Of a stretch of DNA of 64,000 bases, positions 1 through 10,954 are shown one piece after another. Source of the DNA: Elephas maximus indicus (lineage: Eukaryota; Chordata; Mammalia; Proboscidea; Elephantidae); NCBI RefSeq assembly GCF_024166365.1, contig NC_064826.1, positions 18,376,001 through 18,440,000 on the forward strand, given 5' to 3'. The stretch's first letter is position 1. The number at the start of each line of letters is the position of its first letter. Under the pieces are notes generated by a model that had not been told where the DNA came from, searched no databases, and saw nothing but the letters and a program-made list of their open reading frames with translations. The position numbers and the translations under genes were made by a program.

Positions 1-194
1 TTGGTCTGGAGCTGCCCCAGTGGCTGGGGTCCCCTGGGGACCACCCATGAGCAGGACCTCGCCAAGGCAGGTGTTCTGCTCCTCATGCTGGTCCCTACCT
101 CAGCAGGGCGAGTCCAGGACTTAGGGAGAGACTGTCTTAGGTCCATGGCAGTCATGAGTGCAGCAGCCAGAGGCCAGAGGCTGTCAGACGTGGC

Positions 195-266
195 CGAGGT
201 GCCCGTGGAGCTGCTGAGGGGCATTGAGTCCGAGGTGCCTGTGGAGCTGCTGAGGGGCATTGAGTG
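195..266. repeat. Tandem duplication, 36 bp x 2
   Basis: Two head-to-tail 36-bp units (195-230 and 231-266) differ at only about two positions. The unit happens to be open in one frame, but nothing suggests it is coding. Confidence 0.85.
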
Positions 267-435
267 CTGGGGGTGAGCACGTCTGGAGGGGAAAACGAAG
301 GGTAAGCCCATGTGCTACTCACTCAGTTCAGCTCTGCCTGGCCCTGTTCTGTGTGGTAGGTCTCCACATGAGAATTTCTCTGAGAAAAAAGTCTGACAGA
401 GAAGAAAGATTGAAGTCTCTTGGCACGTTGCCCAG

Positions 436-800
436 ACCTGGAAGTCAGAGGCTTGGATTTTAGTCCGAGCTCCAGCACTTGCTAGCCTGGTGACCTCAGT
501 CTTGTTCCTTGGCCTCAGCTTCCCAGCTGTGAAATGGGTAGAGGGCCTTCCTCCACCAAAATAAAGCTAAACCTGTTGCCATTGAGTCAATTCCGACTCA
601 TAGTGACTCTCTAGGACAGAGTAGAACTGCCCCATAGAGTTTCCAAGGAGCATCTGGTGGATTCCAACTGCCGACCTTTCAGTTAGCAGCCGTAGCTCTT
701 AACCACTACACCACCAGGGTTTCCTTCCTCCACCCCAGTTTCCTCCACCAGTGAGGGTTAAATACAGTCATGTAGGTGGTGTGGCGGACACGCGTAGGCA
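436..800 (+). repeat. MIR SINE split by an AfroSINE
   Basis: The left part (about 436-557) follows the MIR core, with a short-consensus stretch like 'cagcttcccagctgtgaaatggg'-type sequence. The right part (about 723-800) continues with the MIR-like 'gtgagggttaaata'. The AfroSINE at 558-722 sits between them. The right boundary is uncertain. Confidence 0.6.
558..722 (-). repeat. AfroSINE, short form
   Basis: The tRNA-derived head, reading 'accaccagggtttcc' on the + strand, is at the right. The LINE-like tail is at the left. A 12-bp direct repeat, ccttcctccacc, at 546-557 and 723-734 is a clean target-site duplication, so the copy's limits are well set. Confidence 0.92.
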
Positions 801-1969
801 TCAGTATGTTTTGGTTTAATTTCTTTTATTGGCTTGGGCCCTAAGCCAATATGAGGTGTGAGGAGACAGGCCCTGTCACTGCCCCCTCCTAAGCTTGTAG
901 CATCCACTGTGACCCTGCAGGGCCAAGCTTTCTCCTCCAGGCCCTTCCCCAGGCACCGGGCCCTGTTCTATGTGATCGTGCACCATAGCCAGGCTCCTCG
1001 GGGTGAGGGCACCTATTTTGGGGAGTTCATGGCAGACCATAGTTCATGGATGAGAGTGGCCAGGGCTGGGCTCAGCTAAGGGGCTCGGGGTCAGTTCTCT
1101 ACCCACCTGGTTCCCACCCTGGTGCCTGTCACCCCAACCCAAGGGAGTGCCGCCTTCCACTTCTGGGTTTCAAGTCAAAACACCGGATCCTGATCCTGAC
1201 AGCCCTTGAGGCTCTGCCCATCACACCTTTAAATGGAGCCTCCCATCCACGGCTTTTTACCTGGGTAGATACTCTTGTGGCTGGCCAACAAACTCCTCTC
1301 TGGGCACCCTGCTGCTCTGCCACTATGCAGGCTGGGGATCTGTCTCCCTCTCCATATTCTCTTGCTGTGAATAGCTTCCTTTCTCCTATCGTCCAACTCT
1401 ACCCCCCAAATTCCTGCTGACACCATCATGGGCCAGGCAGCAAACCATGATGCTGGCCTTCCTACAGCCATGCTTGCATTTTCCTTCTCAGGAAAGGACG
1501 AGGGGAGGCGGGGAGGGCAGGTGGGGATATAATCCATCAGCTGATATAAACTAGGGAAGAGAATATTTCTTCACAAAGAGAAGTGGGAGGAAGACAGGAA
1601 GGGAAGTTAGGAAGTACTCACAGATCCGCGTTTGGCTCTCTGCATAGTAAACCCCAGTGAGGATTGCTCTGTGCCTCAGTTTACCAAAATGGTAAACCAG
1701 GGCTAGCACCATATGGGTTTTTATTATTATTCTTACAGTGCCGTAAAGCAAGCTGTGTCCCAAACTGTGTCCCAAGAGAATACTAGTAGTCCTCAAGATA
1801 TTCATAGTTACGTTCTCAGTGAATGTGATAGATGAATAAAAAGTTGTTCTATGAATAAAGGGGAACCATGACCCCACGCATTTGAGAAATACTGCCTGCT
1901 GTAATTCCTCTTCTTGGAAAATCAATTTATATTAGGATATTAAATGCTATGAGAGTTCCCGTAAGTAGG

Positions 1970-2170
1970 TTATTTGTTGTTGTTGGGTCCTGTCGAGTCT
2001 GCTCTGACTAATCACAACCCCATGTGACAGAGTAGAACTGCCCCATAGGTTTTCTAGGTTGTAATCTTTATGGAAAGCAGGTCTTTCTTTCTCGGAGCCT
2101 GTGGGTGGGTTCAAACCGTCAACCTTGCTGTTAGCAGCTGAGCACTTAACCATTGTGCCTCCAGGGCTTT
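1970..2170 (-). repeat. AfroSINE, long form
   Basis: This copy keeps the middle block ('gtaatctttatggaaagcagg') that the short form lacks, followed by the tRNA-like head in reverse. It is fairly diverged. Confidence 0.88.
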
Positions 2171-2544
2171 TGTTTCCTTATTACCTGTTTAACCTGCTGT
2201 TTCCCAAATGTTCTTTACCCATGGAGCCTTTTCTCCTCTGTCTAGTAGGACATCTGTTAACATCCTGTGACACTCTCCTAAGAACATTTTGGGGAAATAC
2301 TGAGGGAAAGGGAAGGTGGTCAACTGTCCCAATTTTCCTGGGTCCGAGGGGCTCACTGGACATGGGCCTTTCAGTGCCCAAACCCAGACAGCCCAGTGGA
2401 AACCCGGGCCAGGCTGGAAAAGCATCAGACATAAAAATAGCCCTAGGACGTGTCAGGGGTGTTGCCAAGCAAGACCTCCTTGAAATGAAGATGTAAGCGC
2501 AGAGGGTCTCCCTCCTCAGGGGATTTATAGGAAACCTGTTGGAG

Positions 2545-2722
2545 GAGCAGGGTCCTTGGGTGGTGTAAACAGTTAAGTGGTTGGCTACGAACTGAAAGGT
2601 TGGCAGTTTGAATCCATCCAGAGGTGCCCTGGAAGAAAGGCCTGGCTTTCAAAAAAAATCAGGCAGTGAAAATCCCATGGAGCGCAGTTCTACTCTGACA
2701 CACATGGGGTCGCCAGGAGTTG
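2545..2722 (+). repeat. AfroSINE, GCCTGG-block form
   Basis: The tRNA-like head is followed by the 'aagaaaggcctgg' block and the tail 'acacatggggtcgcca'. This is a third length and sequence class of the family seen repeatedly in the window. Confidence 0.85.
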
Positions 2723-3082
2723 GTTTGGGGAAAGGTGTGAGAAGGGACTGTTTGTACCGGAGTCTGGAGGAACGAGTCGGTGGTTGAGGCTGGGTACCCC
2801 TCACAGGTGCTTAAGGTGGCCTTGCTTCTCAGAAGTTAGAGGCCTTATTGAAAGAGTTGTGGATGTGTGTGGATGTGCCTGTTTTCAAAACAACCTGACA
2901 TTTGATCTCCCCCCCCCCCGCCCCCGTGGTGTCTTGTTTCCTGTTTTTGCCTGTGCCCCCTGCTGCTTGAGTGCCTGCCCTCACTGACCGCCATCACGTC
3001 TCTGTTGTAACTTCAGCCTGAGTCCCTGAGAGGGAGAAGGGGCGCCTGCCAGCCTTGGTGAAACCAAGCCTGCTACCTAAGT

Positions 3083-3322
3083 CATCTAGTGCTGCTGTAA
3101 CAGAAATACCACAAGTGGGTGGCTGTAAAGAAAAGAAACTTATTTCTCACAGCTCAAGAGGCTAGAAGTCCAAATCCAGGGTGTAGCTCCAGGGGGAGGT
3201 CCTGCCTTGTCTATTTCAGCTTCTAGTAGCCAGCAGTTCTTGGTGTTCAGGACTTGTAGATGCATCTGTCGCGGACATCTGACTTCCCCTTCCCTTTGTG
3301 TGTGTCTCTGTGTCTGTTCTAC
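3083..3322. repeat. Unnamed old interspersed repeat
   Basis: The stretch 'tgctgctgtaacagaaatac' through 'ttatttctcacagctc' matches a widespread mammalian repeat that I recognise but cannot name safely (LTR or L1 3' end). It ends where the nested DNA transposon begins. Confidence 0.45.
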
Positions 3323-3324
3323 TA

Positions 3325-3892
3325 CAGCCATGCATCGCTTAACGTCCGTGATAGGTTCTGTGAAATAGGACGTTATATGATTTTGGGGCATTGTGTGGAC
3401 ACCGTGTTATAGGCAGTCCCTGGGTTACGAATGTCCGACTTACAGACAACTCGTACTTAAGAACTGATTGCCATAAAGCCTGTTACATTAAAAACTTAAA
3501 TACAATGGTTTGTAGTAACGAACACATGCACTACTTTGTGACGCTTAGGAAAACATCGTGGTTAACTGTTTTATATGCACAGAAAGGTGAAATATATACT
3601 ATATACTGAAACAAACATTTGACTGACTGACGGTAAATAAGAACATTATGTACCTGTTCTGACTTACCTACAAATTTGACTTAAAGACAGACTTAGGAAC
3701 GGATCTTGTTTGTAATCTGGAGACTGCATACACCTGTGGGAAGCTGTTGCGTTCACTGCACCTGGTTACATCTGCTACAGCCTGCCTTCCAGTTGGGATT
3801 TCTGAACTCTGTTATAACAGTGTGGGACCACAGATGTGTATGCGGTTGGATGTTGCCCAAGCAGACGCTATGCGCTATACGGCTCATGACTG
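3325..3892 (+). mobile_element. Tigger-like DNA transposon, interrupted
   Basis: The left end reads cagccatgcatcgcttaacg. The reverse complement of the right end starts cagtcatgagccgtat, so the ends are imperfect terminal inverted repeats. A TA precedes the left end. The middle, 3412-3728, is a second DNA transposon. The sequence resembles short non-autonomous pogo/Tigger-type elements and has no transposase reading frame. Confidence 0.7.
3412..3728 (+). mobile_element. DNA transposon nested in another
   Basis: The left end reads ggcagtccctgggttacgaa. The right end, reverse-complemented, starts gcagtctccagattacaaa, giving terminal inverted repeats of about 15-19 bp. TA dinucleotides lie just outside both ends, as expected of a pogo/Tc1-type insertion. 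It is non-coding and the exact family is unknown to me. Confidence 0.65.
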
Positions 3893-3995
3893 CATTTTAT
3901 AATTCAGAAGAGATTAGGTTTAAGACCTCTACTGGTATGGCCTCATTAACGTAACAAAAGAGAAGCTTTTGTTTCCAGATTGGATCACATCCATA

Positions 3996-4170
3996 AAAAA
4001 AAACAAAAAACCAAACCCATTGTGCTTGAGTCAATTCCAACTCATAGTGACCCTATAGGACAGAGTAGAACTGCCCCATAGGGTGTCCAAGGAGCACCTG
4101 GTGGATTTGAACTGCTGACCTTCTTGGTTAGCAGCTGTAGCTCTTAACCACTATGCCACCAGGGTTTCCT
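3996..4170 (-). repeat. AfroSINE, short form
   Basis: An A-rich tail at the left ('aaaaaaaaacaaaaaacc') is followed by the tail and head in reverse, ending 'accagggtttcc'. It is the first of three copies in 560 bp. Confidence 0.93.
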
Positions 4171-4182
4171 CCACAGGTACCA

Positions 4183-4350
4183 ACCAAAAAAACCAAACCC
4201 GTTGCCGTCCAGTCGATTCCAACTCATAGTGACCCTATAGAACAGAGCAGAACTGCTCCACAGGTTTTCCAAGGAGTGCCTGGTGGATTTGAACTGCTAG
4301 CTTTTTGGTTAGCAGCCATAGCTCTTAACCCCTATGCCACCAGGGTTTCC
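4183..4350 (-). repeat. AfroSINE, short form
   Basis: This is a close relative of the preceding copy in the same orientation, 12 bp away. It faces the next copy as an inverted pair. Confidence 0.93.
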
Positions 4351-4401
4351 GTAAAGCCAGGGTACAGAGGCCAGGAATTCAACACACCTTTTTTGGGGGA
4401 T

Positions 4402-4556
4402 GGAGCCCTGGTGGCGCAATGGTTAAGATTTGGCCACTAAACAAAAGGTGGGCAGTTCGAATCCGCCAGGCGCTCCTTGGAAACCCTATGGGGAAGTTCT
4501 ACTCTGTCTTATAGGCTCGCAAGGAGTCAGAATCGACTTGACGGCAGTGGGTTTTT
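4402..4556 (+). repeat. AfroSINE, short form
   Basis: The head 'ggagccctggtggcgcaatgg' and the B-box-like 'gttcgaatccgcc' are clear. The tail ends 'cggcagtgggttttttgg'. Confidence 0.93.
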
Positions 4557-5631
4557 TGGGGGACACAATTCACTCATAACACAGGGGTGCCCGTATCTCA
4601 TTCACTTTCAGGTGATAATTTTTCCCGGAAATTGGGGTGCCAAATAGTGGAGAAGTTGCCCAGGAGACTCACTTTGAGTTGAGTATGGAGCCAGAGAGCA
4701 GTGAGAAAAAGAGAACAGGTTTGCAGAAGAGAGAGAGGCCCTGTGTTCTCAGGGCTGGAGTCTGGAAACGTGGCGCCCAGAGTCTCACCTGTAAGTGAGG
4801 GGCTGGCCTGGGAGAGCTGGAGGAACCTTCCTTTGCAGTACTTCCTGATGCCCCAGAAGGCCTGCCGTACCTGTGACTTGGGCCCCAGGATTGCTGATGT
4901 AACCTGGCCACTCACATGTACAAGTGCACTTGTGGAGGGTCGCTGGCCATGTGACTGTCTCAGGCCTCTAACCTGTGGGGATAACTGAGGTGGGGAGAAG
5001 CTGTTCTTTAGCAGTTGTGACGCCACTTCCAGCTCGGATTCCTGGGTAGTGTGTAAGGGAGGGAGTGTGCACAGGCCCAGTGGTGTCCTGGGATGGGGGC
5101 GGGGGGGCACGCGGGTCTTGCTGGCCAGTGCCCTCTCTCCTCTTCATCCCCCACAGGCAGGGTGGAGGGGAGGCACCCAGGAGGGGAAGCAGGCGGCACC
5201 AGGCATGGGTGGGCAGTTGTGCCTACAGGATGGGAGAGCCTGTCCTGGGAGATGGACCACAGTGTTCTAGGTACCAAACCAGGTGCCCTGGGGTCTGGCC
5301 ACCTGTTTGCTGTCCCTCCCTTACTGGGGTGGGATCGTGACGTCCAAACTTCTCCCAGTCCCTGGCATAGGGGGCTGTGAGCTCGCTCAGTCAGTTTGGC
5401 TGGCTGCTCAGGGCTCACTGTCTCCCAGGGCCCTGCCCCCAGCCTGAGGGTGGGCATCTGCTCCTCCCTGCAGCATCCTGAGGTGGTGTTCCATTACTGT
5501 CACAGCAAAGACCAGTGTATAAGGGGAGAGCAGAGAGGCAGCTCCTGGGACCAGTATCTCTGAGAGCCGTGGAAGGACCTGGGCTGTGCTGTCCCCCCGG
5601 TAGCTCCAGAGAGATGGAGTCTCTAACTCCA

Positions 5632-5744
5632 CTGTACCCACTTTGCAGATGGGAAATCCAAGGCTGGAGCACGGTGGTGATTTACCCAGAGTTAGGTACC
5701 CGAGGCTACCCCCTTCCGCTTTAGATACACTCAGTGCTCTGGGC
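5632..5744 (-). repeat. MIR SINE
   Basis: The stretch 'ccactttgcagatgggaaa' and the downstream 'gatttacccagagttaggta' follow the antisense MIR core. Confidence 0.6.
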
Positions 5745-6090
5745 ATGGTGTTTTTATTAGCTGCTGATGAGTCAGCCCCCGACTCATGGCAGCCCTGTGC
5801 ACAACAGAAAAAAAGGCTGCTTGTCTCTGTGCCATCCACAGGGTCAGTTGCGAATCAGACCGTTGAAATCCATAGGGTTTCCATTGCCTGATTTTTGGAA
5901 ATAGATCGCCAGGCCTTTCTTCCTAGTCCATCTTAGTCTGGAAGCTCTGCTGAAACCTGTTCAGCATCACACCCAAGGTTCCACTGGCAGACAGATGGTG
6001 GCTGCAGTAGAGGTGCCTTGGCCGGGAATCAATCCTGGGTCCCCCACGTGGGAGGTGAGAATTCTACCACTGAACCACCAGTGTTTCCAC
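5745..6090 (-). repeat. Long SINE with tRNA-Gly-like head
   Basis: The right end, read in reverse, gives a tRNA-Gly-like start ('ggttcagtggtagaattctc') with a good B box. The middle ('gctctgctgaaacctgttcagc') matches the 5' end of the RTE LINE at 61.2 kb. The left end carries the AfroSINE/RTE tail. It is one of three such copies here. Confidence 0.8.
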
Positions 6091-6765
6091 ACTTTGGGTG
6101 TAGGCCAGGGAGCCCCAGTAGACCTTGTCTGGTAACAGTGAAGACAGCAGAGAAAGAAGGTAGGGACAGGAGTGCATGCCGGCCTTGGGGCAAGAGAGGC
6201 CGCCTTGCTTGCCTCCAGCCCTTTTGGAGCCCCAAGTCGGCCTTGAATCATCCCTGGTGCTCTAGGCGAACCTGCCCCCATCTGGCGACCTGTGGAACAT
6301 CAGGGCGAAGCACTCCACTTTGGCCCAGCTTCATCTGAGAAGCGGTGGAGCCACCTCTGTGCTCAGGCCATCTGGGGTCACTCAGGCTCCTTGGGTACTT
6401 TTAGGAGATGCCTTGGCTGCTTTTGGACATCTGGCTCCTGCCTCGGGCTGGCTCTGGGATTCCTGATTCACTTCCTGAGGTGTCGCCCATAGGAAACGCG
6501 GCTTCCTTGACTCGTTCTAACGTCTCAGATGCTGGGCGGCCACTTGGCCGTGTTTAAAAGGACTGGAGACTTTAACTTTCCCAGAGGCCTTGGCAGGGAA
6601 TAGGGCACAATCCCTCAATTGTTTAGTTATATTTATTTACTAGGTTTGTTTGTTCTTTTTAAGCAAAACCCCCCATTGACCTTACTCACCCCCAGCAAGC
6701 TAAGAGCTCCCCTGTCTTCAAACACCAAAGAAACCCAGACTGGGCCACCGATGGGCAGTAGTCAG

Positions 6766-6972
6766 GAGGTCCTGAGTGGTGCAAATGGTTAAGTGTTAGA
6801 CTACTAACCAAAACGTTGTAGGTTCACAAGGTAGTGCAGAAGAAAGGCCTGGGCAGTCTATTTCCAAAAGGTCATGGCCATTGAAAAAACCCTCTGGAAC
6901 ACAGTTCTCCCCTGCACACATGGGATCGCTATGAGTTGGAATTGACTGGATGGCAACTAACGACAACAACGT
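6766..6972 (+). repeat. AfroSINE, GCCTGG-block form
   Basis: The head 'tcctgagtggtgcaaatgg', the 'aagaaaggcctgg' block and the tail 'ggaattgactggatggcaac' are present. Confidence 0.87.
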
Positions 6973-7012
6973 GGGCAGTAGTCATGCCTTTTCCTCTACC
7001 TCCCCAGGCCAG

Positions 7013-7170
7013 GGAGCCCCAGGAGTGTAGTGGTTAAGAGCTCAGCAGCTACCTAAAGGTCAGCAGTTCAAATCCACCAGCTGCTCCTTGGAAACCCTAT
7101 GGGACAGTTCTATTTTGTCCTGAAGGGTTGCTGAGTCGGAATCGACTTGACAGCAATGGGTTTGGTCTTT
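7013..7170 (+). repeat. AfroSINE, short form
   Basis: The head 'gtgtagtggttaagagctc' and the body 'gctccttggaaaccctatgg' are clear, and the tail ends in a T/G-rich run. Confidence 0.9.
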
Positions 7171-7895
7171 CGTTTGGTTCTCCAGGCCAAGGGGAGGAGG
7201 GTCTTGGGTGACTTTTTTGGCTCTATTTTCCCAGCTTTAGCGAGTGAGTGGGGTCACGGATGGGGAGCTGGACAGACTGAGCACTGGCTCCTCCCCCCTT
7301 ACTTTGAGCACGGGCATGTATTTAGTCTGAGGGAAATGCGTGCTGCAGAGATGGTCCTGCGGCAAGGACTCAGGTGTTATTCCTGGAAGGGGAGAATTCG
7401 CTCCAGGACAGAAAAAAAATGCTTATAAATTTGGAAAGCACCACTTGCTGCCCTAAGCCCCAGCTTCCACCGGGCGGAAGCCGTCCTCCCTGGGAAACTC
7501 ACAGGCTCCATTTCACAAGGCTTTCTCGCTGTTCCCAGAGGCGCTTTCAGGGCTGGTTGCCCACGCTATCCACGCGGGTCAGCCCTCTGGCTCCGGCCAG
7601 TGTTTGTTTTAGGCTGGAAGTGGACACTGGCTGCTGGTGGAGGCTTCCCGGCATAGTAGGAACCTGCACACATCTGGTTATTTTCATGGCTCCAAGGTGA
7701 AGGGGAGGGTGGCGGGGGAATGACAACGTGCACCCTCAGGACAACACAAGCCAGCTTGTTATTGCAGACTGCCTAGGGAAGAGCTGGGTGCCAAGTGGGC
7801 ACAGGCTTTGGCTGCGGAAGAAGGTGCGTGCGCAAGTATTGAAAGTGTGGCAGGTGCACCTGGGGGAGACAGAGGGTAAGTTAGGAGGTTGTGCC

Positions 7896-8112
7896 AACCC
7901 CAAAAATCAAACAACTGCTGATGAATCTGTCCTGACTCATGGCGACCCCATGCGTGTCCGAGTAGAGTTATGCTTCACAGAGTTTTCAATGGCTGATTTT
8001 TTGGAAGTGGATCAGGAGACCTTTCTTCCAAGGCACCTCTGGGTAGACTTGAACCTCTAACCTTTCGGTGAGCAGCCAAGCACGTTAACTGACTGCACAA
8101 CCCAGGGACTCC
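7896..8112 (-). repeat. AfroSINE, GCCTGG-block form
   Basis: Read in reverse it has the head ('agtccctgggttgtgcag'), the modified block and the tail. It is moderately diverged. Confidence 0.85.
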
Positions 8113-8399
8113 AAGAGATGTGCAGGCATATTCAGAACCTGGTGATGATGGCGAGGGTTCGTTGTTGGGGCAGGGGTGGACCACTGGACACCCTGGAGAG
8201 AGACAGCCTGGATTAAAGTTCCCCTGTGTGGCCTTCCCAGCCATCACCCATGTCCCCATTCCGAGTCTCCTCTTCTGTACAGTGTACATTCCAGTGCCTT
8301 CGCGGAGGCTGCCGGGAGGCTCGAGTGAGAACACACATGTCGGGCACTTAGCTCAGCGTCAGGCAAATATCACAAAGCCTCAAGAAATGCTGGCTTGTT

Positions 8400-8560
8400 T
8401 TTTTTTTTTAAATCTTTTTATTTTTTTTAAATTGTGCTTTAGGTGAAAGTTTACAGCTCAAGTTAATTTCTCATACAAAAGTTTATACACATATTGCTAT
8501 ATGACACTAGTTGCAGTCCCTATAATATGACAGCACAGTCCCATTTCCGTCCAACTAAAT
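8400..8560 (-). repeat. LINE 3' end with poly(A), lineage-specific
   Basis: An oligo-T run at the left leads into 'tgtgctttaggtgaaagttt'. The same motif after a T-run occurs at 12.1, 25.2 and 54.1 kb. A T-run at the left means a poly(A)-ended element on the - strand. I take it as the 3' UTR of an afrotherian L1, but have not confirmed the family. Confidence 0.65.
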
Positions 8561-8589
8561 GCTGGTTTTTAAGATTGAGAATACTGATG

Positions 8590-9190
8590 ATAAACTGCCT
8601 TCAGAAGATAGATTTTTTTTTTATGTTTTTAAAAAATTGTACTATGGTAAAATATATATAACAGAAATGTTGCCATTTTCACCATGTTTAAGAGTACAAT
8701 TCTCCGTGTTATATTATCGTCACCATTATCTATTTCCAAAAGTTTTTCATCCCTCTCCCTCCTTCTCCTCCAGCTGCTGGTAACCACACATACACTTGAC
8801 TCTATGCATTCGCCTAGCCTAAAAAAAAAAAAAAAAGAATACCAAACCCGTTGCAATTGACTCGGACTCATAGCAACCCTATAGGACAGAGCAGAACTGC
8901 CCCATAGCGTTCCTAAGGCTGTAATCTTTAGGGAAGCAGACTCCCACATCTTTCTCCCACGGAGCAGCTAGTGGGTTTGAACCACCAATCTTTCGGTTAG
9001 CAGCCGAGTGCTTAGCCACTGTGCCACCAGGGTTCCTATTGTCCTATTCTAGAGATTTCATGTTAAGTGGGCCCATACAGTATTTGTCCTTCCACGTCTG
9101 CCTCTTTTCATGCAGCATTGTGTCATCAAGGTTCGTGCATGTGTAGAAGCCCCCGTGTCCTTACGGGTGAAGGAAGGTGTGTTTTGAATG
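8590..9190 (-). repeat. L1 fragment split by an AfroSINE
   Basis: The left part (8590-8819) and the right part (9038-9190) follow the same antisense L1 stretch found at 24.1-25.1 kb: 'gccattttcaccatgtttaa' before, and 'acagtatttgtccttcc' after. The intervening copy is at 8820-9037. Confidence 0.75.
8820..9037 (-). repeat. AfroSINE, long form
   Basis: An A-run at the left is followed by the reverse tail, the middle block ('ggctgtaatctttagggaag') and the head ending 'ccaccagggttcc'. Confidence 0.92.
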
Positions 9191-10176
9191 GGTGGATATG
9201 TAGACATGTCCACCATGTGGGGAGAGAGCTCATCCCTCTGCTCAGGCCTTGGACATGGCGCAGGTGCATAGAGCACAATACCTGTGCCACTTCTGAGAGG
9301 CTCTGCCCAGGCAGTGCTGTCTCCAGGCCTCAGGTATGCGGAAGGGTGTTGGCCAGGTGTCCAAGCTGGCTCCCCGCCCTGCCAGCCCTGTCCCTCAGTA
9401 AGGACACGCTCCATCTGGAGTATTGTAACATTTTCCCCAAAGCTTTACACTTTTTCAAATGTTCGTTTGGTCCTATGATAGATATTCCTCCCGCTCTTGA
9501 CAGAAAAGGACACGAAAGCCCGAAGAGGCCTCGGCTCACACAGGAACCCAGGTCCCCGATTCCCAGGCCTCCTTGTGGGGGCTGCGGATGTCTCCCACAT
9601 GTGGTCATGGAAACTGACCTGAAAGCGGGTGAAGGTCTGCTATCTGCCCCCACGTGGCCTTTGTTCAGGTGCCTGTGGCCGGCGAGGTGGGCGACGTCAG
9701 CCGGGCACCCCCTCTCCTGCTGGCTGGTGGGCGGGCTGCTCCTGGGCATGCTGCCCAGCAGTCAGACAGGCCAGGGGATTAGGAGGCCCTGGGAAGACAT
9801 GATTGTAAGGAGGTTAGTCTTTCAGCTCAGGAAGAGACTCAGCCCCTTCCCTGGCAGCCTGGCAGTCCCCAGAATACCTGGCACCCCATACAACCCCAGG
9901 GTTGCAGCCTGTGGACCCCTCCTTGTCAGGAGCAGCAGAGGCAGTGGCAGGCCGAAAAGGGGGTTGGGGCATCTCCATACTGGGGGTGAGAGGAGCCAGG
10001 GCCCCAGAGATGGGGACAGGGCAGGGGTCTTCGGTGGCACAGCTGATTGAATTCCAAGCTCTCCTCATACCTCCCTGCCCTCAGCAACCCGGCCATAATC
10101 ATGAGTGATCCTAAGACTGCACGTAGAGACTTCCTGCCCAGGTGCTCAGCCCAGATCCAGGGGTGGGGGGATGACG

Positions 10177-10455
10177 GTGACCCTCTGACCCCCACCTGGA
10201 GAGGTTCTGGTGGGGTGGGGTGGGCATATGGAGGGCAGGAATAGGGGTGACCCTCTTACCCCCACCTGGAGAAGTTTCAGTGGGGTTGGGGTGGGGATAT
10301 GGAGGGGCAGGAATGGGGTGACCCTATGACCCCCACCTGGAGAGGTTCCAGTGGGGTGGGGTAGGGTGGGATAGGGATATGGAGGGCAGGAATAGGGGTG
10401 ACCCTCTGACCCCCACCTGGAAAGGTCCTGGTAGGGTGGGGTGGGGTGTATTGAC
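10177..10455. repeat. Minisatellite, 70-80 bp unit, about 4 copies
   Basis: Units start near 10177, 10247, 10318 and 10398, each with 'gtgaccct' then 'cccccacctggagag' and a G-rich stretch of ggggt steps. Unit length varies between 70 and 80 bp because the G-rich part expands. Confidence 0.9.
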
Positions 10456-10954
10456 AACTCCAGGCCTCTAATTTTCTTTGTCATTAGAAGGGATCGCAGA
10501 GGCCACTGGAGCCCACCCCGCTTGGGGCTTTGAGTAAAGGGGCCCCCAGAGCACACGTGCAGGGAGAGCAGGGGGCAGAGCAGGCCCTGGAGTTGGCCTC
10601 CTAGCTCCTCCAAGGTACTCTCTCTGCACCTCCACTCCAGCCCTTCCTGGCTCCGGGACCGAAAACCCACATTTGAGGAGCAGCTGAGCTGGCAGGCCAG
10701 GGAGTAGATTTGGGGCTAGGAGGAGTTTGGGGCAACCGAGCCGAGTCCACATGGGTACGGCCTGGAGTCTCTCAGCGGGTGGGATGTTGAGGGTGAGGTT
10801 AGAGCCCGGGAGATGAGTCTGGAGCTGCACCTCTGCCCGCTTGGCAGCCGCCCTCCCGGTTCACCCCCTCCCATGGGCTCAGCGGCAGCAGCTCCACACG
10901 CACAGCCCAGCCTGGGCACAAATGCTCCCCAAAGACACAAACTGCAGTGTCAGG

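Noticed and set aside
1..600. PODXL exon 1 or promoter at the left edge
   Set aside because: There is no CpG-rich stretch and no Leu-rich signal peptide followed by a phase-1 donor; the first open frame is repeat-driven.
4598..5457. Overlapping open frames of 149-170 codons on the - strand
   Set aside because: They overlap open frames on the other strand, have no recognisable domain, and lie in GC-rich intronic sequence.
9067..10050. 327-codon open frame on the + strand in intron 1
   Set aside because: It starts inside an L1 relic, runs through GC-rich intron where stops are rare, shows no domain or familiar motif, and has overlapping open frames on both strands.
10177..10455. CRISPR-like array with about 28-bp repeats
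   Set aside because: The stretches between conserved parts are variants of the same G-rich sequence, not unique spacers.
10146..10670. Long open frame over the 10.2-kb minisatellite (- strand)
   Set aside because: Open because of the repeated unit; the peptide is low-complexity proline-rich sequence.
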